Shown here: positions 29,066 to 32,490 of the stretch, one piece after another
How the letters are laid out: every line of letters starts with the position of its first letter
Position numbering within the stretch: position 1 is the stretch's first letter
DNA from: Candidatus Chisholmbacteria bacterium RIFCSPLOWO2_01_FULL_49_14
Lineage (GTDB): Bacteria > Patescibacteriota > Microgenomatia > UBA1400 > Chisholmbacteraceae
Direction of reading: 5' to 3'
Assembly: GCA_001816915.1 (NCBI GenBank)
Contig: MHCL01000017.1
Location: forward strand, 1 to 32,490
DNA length: 32,490 nucleotides
Program-made: the position numbers and the translations under genes
The notes under the pieces: model-generated
Told to the model about the DNA's origin: nothing
Databases searched by the model: none
What the model saw: the letters and a program-made list of their open reading frames with translations, nothing else

Positions 29066-29257
29066 TATGCCAAACCATTCCCCTTTGAAGCTCCTGCAGC
29101 TTGGAATGAGTCGAACTCAGGCGGGACACGGAAACTGACCCTGAGCGAGTCGAAGGGGAATTTCCGAGGGTCCCCGCCGAGTGAGACGATGTGACACCGG
29201 CAGAGATTCATGGGGCAGGCTTTCTTGGTTACTTCTTTGCCTGAACAAAGAAGTAAC
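29066..29257. other. Highly structured intergenic region
   Basis: The 308-nt gap 29025-29332 has no gene apart from promoters, but holds nested inverted repeats: CATTCC/GGAATG around AAGCT/AGCTT (29076-29108), CTCAGG/CCTGAG (29116-29145), CGGGAC plus CGGAAA pairing with TTTCCG plus GTCCCCG (29122-29176), and a perfect 12-bp stem GTTACTTCTTTG/CAAAGAAGTAAC with loop CCTGAA (29228-29257). Such clusters resemble non-autonomous palindromic elements. No T-run follows. Confidence 0.6.
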
Positions 29258-29294
29258 TGCTCCTCCTGGATAAGCAAGGAATCAGTCGATGTCA

Positions 29295-29323
29295 TTGACT
29301 CTCCTTATGAAATCTCGTAGTCT
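29295..29323 (+). promoter_or_regulatory. Promoter of the small membrane protein gene
   Basis: TTGACT, 17 nt, TAGTCT, 9 nt to the ATG at 29333. It supports the small gene being real. Confidence 0.7.
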
Positions 29324-29332
29324 CAAATCAGT

Positions 29333-29584
29333 ATGGCTGAGTCTCTAACCCACTTCCTTGACCATCACCATAGGCTCGGATTCCTCTTCATTCTGCTTAT
29401 GCTCGCAACCATTCCTCTCTTCGTTTGGGCGCTCTACCAGCCAAAACAGTTCGAAACCCAAGCCTATTATCCCGGAAAATGCGCTGTCCCGAAAATTCCC
29501 CGCACCAGGATCTGTTCAACCCAATGGGCGCTGCAAATTGACAACCAGGGCTGCCGCCTCTTCGTCTGTCAGGATAGCCTGTAA
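29333..29584 (+). CDS. Small single-pass membrane protein
   Basis: 83 aa. One TM helix at about 14-36 (RLGFLFILLMLATIPLFVWALY) and an outside domain with four Cys (residues about 50, 61, 74, 79), likely to form two disulfides. Preceded by His-rich LDHHHR. No known family recognised. Its own promoter lies 9 nt upstream. It is convergent with the LysM/M23 gene, 34 nt apart. Confidence 0.65.
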   Translation: MAESLTHFLDHHHRLGFLFILLMLATIPLFVWALYQPKQFETQAYYPGKCAVPKIPRTRICSTQWALQIDNQGCRLFVCQDSL

Positions 29585-29618
29585 TCACTTCACCCCTAAC
29601 GATTGCTGGGAAACCCGT

Positions 29619-30722
29619 CTATTGAAGATAATTCAACGGGTCCACGTGGACGCCATGCTGAATGATCTCAAAATGAAGGTGAGTGCCGGTGCATCTTCCC
29701 GTACAGCCCATTTGACCGACCACGTCTCCCCTATTCACCGTCTGACCGACGGAAACATTGATCTTTGAAAGATGCGCATAGAGGGTCTGGGAGCCGTTTC
29801 CATGATCCAGAATCACACGGTTCGCGTAGCCTCGATTATCCGGCCACCCGGCCAGCGCCACAGTTCCAGCATCAGCGGCAAGAATAGAACCTCCGCCTTT
29901 GTTGGCGATATCAAGTCCCTGGTGATACCAGACAAAGCGCTGCGAAATCCGCCCGGCAGCCGGCCAAACGAACTGCCCGGTAGCCGACACCACACCCGCA
30001 TCAGGCGTCTGCAGTCGCGCAAAGCTTGCGGCCGGAGCAACGGGTTTCACATCGGGTTTAACGCCATCCGGAACGATGATCGTCTGGCCCACGGCGAGCG
30101 CAAACGTTTCATCATTGGTAAAGGTATTGAAGGGAAAATCGACAATTGCCTGCGGTTCCGCTTCGAATTTCTTTGCAATCGAGTAGATGGTATCTCCCTT
30201 ATTCACGGAGTGAACGATGCCGGTGACCGGCGGGATCTTGAGAATCTGTCCCGGCTTGATGCGGTCCGTCTCTCCCATCGAGTTTGCCCAGAGAACCGTA
30301 TCGATGGAAACGCCGAATTTATCGGCTATGGTGCTCACGGTGTCTCCGGACTGGACTTCATATTCCAGCACATCAGCCCTGGGTTTATCCGAGATACGGG
30401 TCACGATGGCTTTATCGGGTTCGGAGGCCGTCCCCAAAACTACTTCCGACGGCAGTTCATCATCAAAAGTCGCTGCTTGTCCGGGAAACGTTTGAGCAAT
30501 GAGGAGCGGCCCGAAGGCAACCGCGGCAAATGTCAGCCCCGCCATAGCCGAATGGACAAACGGCTGGGCATACTTTCCCCTTCGCCGATAAAGACCGGAA
30601 ACAAAAAGGCCTTTTATCCCTTCAAACCTCCAAAAAGTATGCCCAATACGCTGGGAGGCGTAAGAGTATAATGACTGGAAAAACTCAACCAGCTCAGAAG
30701 TAAACTGGCGAAAGACAAACAT
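29619..30722 (-). CDS. LysM and M23 (LytM) peptidoglycan hydrolase
   Basis: 367 aa. A signal anchor at about 60-79 (MAGLTFAAVAFGPLLIA), two LysM domains (YEVQSGDTVSTIADKFGV at about 118 and HSVNKGDTIYSIAKKF at about 169), then a zinc peptidase domain with HQGLDIA (first His and Asp) near 265 and HLHFEI near 347. LysM binds peptidoglycan and M23 cleaves its cross-links, so the protein probably remodels the wall during division, or is an EnvC/NlpD-like factor. A 60-residue basic cytoplasmic start precedes the anchor. The ATG at 30722 has no clear Shine-Dalgarno sequence. Confidence 0.93.
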   Translation of the reverse strand: MFVFRQFTSELVEFFQSLYSYASQRIGHTFWRFEGIKGLFVSGLYRRRGKYAQPFVHSAMAGLTFAAVAFGPLLIAQTFPGQAATFDDELPSEVVLGTASEPDKAIVTRISDKPRADVLEYEVQSGDTVSTIADKFGVSIDTVLWANSMGETDRIKPGQILKIPPVTGIVHSVNKGDTIYSIAKKFEAEPQAIVDFPFNTFTNDETFALAVGQTIIVPDGVKPDVKPVAPAASFARLQTPDAGVVSATGQFVWPAAGRISQRFVWYHQGLDIANKGGGSILAADAGTVALAGWPDNRGYANRVILDHGNGSQTLYAHLSKINVSVGQTVNRGDVVGQMGCTGRCTGTHLHFEIIQHGVHVDPLNYLQ

Positions 30723-30810
30723 AACTTCCCTCGATTAAAGGGATCGGCAAGCCCGCATCCTAGCACATCAGAAGCGCGCTTTCAATTGAACGTTTCCCGA
30801 AAAATCGGCT

Positions 30811-30834
30811 AAAAAAACCGCCCATTTGGCGGTT
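30811..30834 (-). terminator. Intrinsic terminator downstream of rho
   Basis: On the minus strand AACCGCC, loop AAATG, GGCGGTT, followed by five more T. A 7-bp GC-rich stem plus T-run. It ends the rho message 35 nt after its stop codon. Confidence 0.93.
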
Positions 30835-30868
30835 AGTATGCCTTGAACTCTTATCGCTGGACGTGAAA

Positions 30869-32320
30869 TTACCCCTCTTTGAGTGAAGCTAAAAATTCCT
30901 TGTTATTTTTCGACTTCCGCAGACGATCAATCAGAAGCTCCGTACGCTCATCCTTGTTCAGAACATCGATCATCCGCCGCATGATAACAATGCTTTGGTA
31001 GGAAGAGGAATCAAACAAGAGCTCTTCCTTGCGGGTGCCGGACCGTTGGACATCAATCGAAGGGAAAATCCGCCGGTCGGACAAGTGTCGGTCAAGATGC
31101 AGTTCCATGTTCCCCGTGCCCTTGAACTCCTCATAGATGAGATCATCCATTCGGCTTCCCGTTTCAACCAATGCCGTACCCAAAATGGTCATCGATGCGG
31201 TTTTGTTGCCGTCCGGTGTTTCAAACGGTTCAAAATTTCTGGCAGCGCCGAAAAATCGCTTCGGAGGATACAAGGCCGCCGGGTCGAAACCTCCTGAGAG
31301 CGTCCTTCCCGAAGTCGGAATTGCCAGATTGTAGGCGCGCGCCAACCTGGTAATCGAATCGAGGACAATTACCACATCCCTGCCCATTTCCACCAAACGT
31401 TTCGCCCGTTCCAAAGCGGTTTCCGCAACCCAAGTTTGCTGTTCGGCAGGTTCATCAAAATTTGAAGAGGCAATTTCTCCCGTTCCGTTCGTCACTTTTT
31501 CAATATGACGTCCGATGTCGGTCACCTCTTCCGGGCGTTCTCCGATCAAAACGGCCATGATATGGACATCAGGATAGTTAGCAGCCACACCGGCAGCAAT
31601 ATCCTTAAGAATTGTCGTCTTCCCTGCCTTGGGCGGAGAAACGATCAACCCTCGCTGTCCTTTGCCGATCGGCGCGACCAAATCGATGACCCGGTTGGAA
31701 AGCGGTTCCTTTCCCGTCTCAAGAACCAATTTCTCATTGGGAAAGATGGGTATCAGCTGATCAAAGTTGACCCGCCGTGTTAACGCGGAGACTTTTTTCC
31801 CATTCACCTGTTCGACTTTTAAAAGTCCCCAGTAGCGTTCATTCTCTTTTGGTCTCCTCGCCGGCCCCTCGACAAGATCACCAGGCCGCAAGGCAAATCG
31901 GCGGATCTGCGATGAAGAAATATAGACATCTTCGGTACTTGGCGCAAACTTAGGTCTGAGAAGCCCATGACCTTCAGGCCGGGTATCCAGAATCCCCGAA
32001 ACGATCTCCGTCGGGAGCCCGGCATCCGGAATAATCCGATCATCAACAAACCCCGTAAAACCAACCCCACCGGGAGTCTGCGGCATCGCAACTGAGGCAT
32101 CAGGAACAGGAACCGGCGCCGACTCGCTTACAGTGGATTGAGAGTCCACCCCATCGCCAACAATTTGCTCAACGGTGACTTCTTTGGCTGTTTCTTGAGG
32201 GATAATCGGATTCTCCGCAGCCATCACTGGCTTGGTATTGCTCATGTCGTTTTCCTTCTTCGCTGAAGTCTTCGCTTCAGGGATGAGTCTCCTCTTGGAA
32301 GAAGTCGCTCGAACTGCCAT
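30869..32320 (-). CDS. rho: Transcription termination factor Rho
   Basis: 483 aa. N-terminal 90 residues are low-complexity, Pro/Val/Ser-rich. RNA-binding OB fold with EGHGLLRP and RRFALRPGDLVEGPARRPKENERYWGLL (about 110-165), Walker A SPPKAGKTT (about 227), Walker B VVIVLDSITRLARAYN, the Q-loop region and the R-loop SGGFDPAALYPPKRFFGAARN. Rho is a hexameric RNA-dependent ATPase that ends transcription. The long start at 32320 has no Shine-Dalgarno sequence; an internal ATG at 32245 has AAGGA 7 nt upstream and is a plausible true start. Followed by its own intrinsic terminator. Confidence 0.96.
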   Translation of the reverse strand: MAVRATSSKRRLIPEAKTSAKKENDMSNTKPVMAAENPIIPQETAKEVTVEQIVGDGVDSQSTVSESAPVPVPDASVAMPQTPGGVGFTGFVDDRIIPDAGLPTEIVSGILDTRPEGHGLLRPKFAPSTEDVYISSSQIRRFALRPGDLVEGPARRPKENERYWGLLKVEQVNGKKVSALTRRVNFDQLIPIFPNEKLVLETGKEPLSNRVIDLVAPIGKGQRGLIVSPPKAGKTTILKDIAAGVAANYPDVHIMAVLIGERPEEVTDIGRHIEKVTNGTGEIASSNFDEPAEQQTWVAETALERAKRLVEMGRDVVIVLDSITRLARAYNLAIPTSGRTLSGGFDPAALYPPKRFFGAARNFEPFETPDGNKTASMTILGTALVETGSRMDDLIYEEFKGTGNMELHLDRHLSDRRIFPSIDVQRSGTRKEELLFDSSSYQSIVIMRRMIDVLNKDERTELLIDRLRKSKNNKEFLASLKEG

Positions 32321-32490
32321 AAAAATATCTCTAGGTTGTGCGTAAAAAAGAAGTCTCTACACAATTCATGATCTGGAAAGCCTCTGTCTGTCGGAATTCG
32401 TTCAGAAAACACAAATCTTCCCCAGAGGAAGGAGCATGATCATTCTTTCAGCCGGAAAATATTCTGTCAAGTCCCAAAGTGGGTAATATG

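Noticed and set aside
32436-32486. 16-codon frame with a purine-rich upstream region at the right edge
   Set aside because: The ribosome-binding-like sequence is too close to the ATG and the peptide is too short to support.
1-32490. Alternative genetic code (UGA as Gly, as in Gracilibacteria or SR1)
   Set aside because: Several well-defined genes end in TGA (for example at 803 and 6236) and conserved proteins are complete without in-frame TGA.

Overview
The window looks like a piece of a Candidate Phyla Radiation (Patescibacteria) genome, class uncertain. Indicators: standard genetic code (TGA is used as a stop), short housekeeping genes mixed with many orphan genes, a VirD4-like DNA-translocase gene, a type IV pilus and split-ComEC competence set, exported proteins with Thr-Pro linkers or LysM domains, tRNA genes mostly without an encoded CCA, and short repeats that enter coding sequence. 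This placement is inference from gene style; no 16S rRNA or marker phylogeny is available here.

Layout. 1-2212: a type IV pilus minor-pilin operon (+), followed by a convergent TM protein with a Thr-Pro tail. 3114-6883: eight co-oriented orphan genes, at least four of which look like diverged tandem paralogues, followed by an AbrB/PIN toxin-antitoxin pair (6943-7623). 7847-8895: a membrane protein, an RpiB-like isomerase and a tRNA cluster (-). 9017-12879: VirD4-like ATPase, an exported orphan, and a membrane-anchored DsbA-like protein. 12907-15037: a cassette of three related orphan genes (-) that carries identical 34-bp repeats at its two ends. 15229-27756: a long minus-strand run of ndk, M16 peptidase, alpha/beta hydrolase, KAS III-like enzyme, argS, an orphan, split comEC, comEA and leuS. 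27873-28041: two tRNA-Ala genes. 28105-32320: zinc ribbon, orphan, small membrane protein, LysM/M23 hydrolase and rho with a clear intrinsic terminator.

Functional theme: the pilins (left edge), ComEA, ComEC channel and separate MBL domain together form most of a DNA-uptake route. The DsbA-like protein, M16 peptidase and LysM/M23 protein act on the cell surface. The aminoacyl-tRNA synthetases, NDK and Rho are housekeeping.

The most unusual signals are not ordinary genes. (1) Degenerate tandem repeats with a 7-bp period occur in many intergenic spots and also inside argS, leuS and pilin genes; one array supplies the Shine-Dalgarno sequence of leuS. (2) A 27-bp palindromic element occurs four times, twice between genes and twice in frame, in the same frame, inside argS and leuS, like Rickettsia palindromic elements. 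(3) Many genes have a -10 box only 6-11 nt before the start codon, implying leaderless or nearly leaderless mRNAs. (4) Two orphan families are expanded locally (3114-5117 and 12907-15037).
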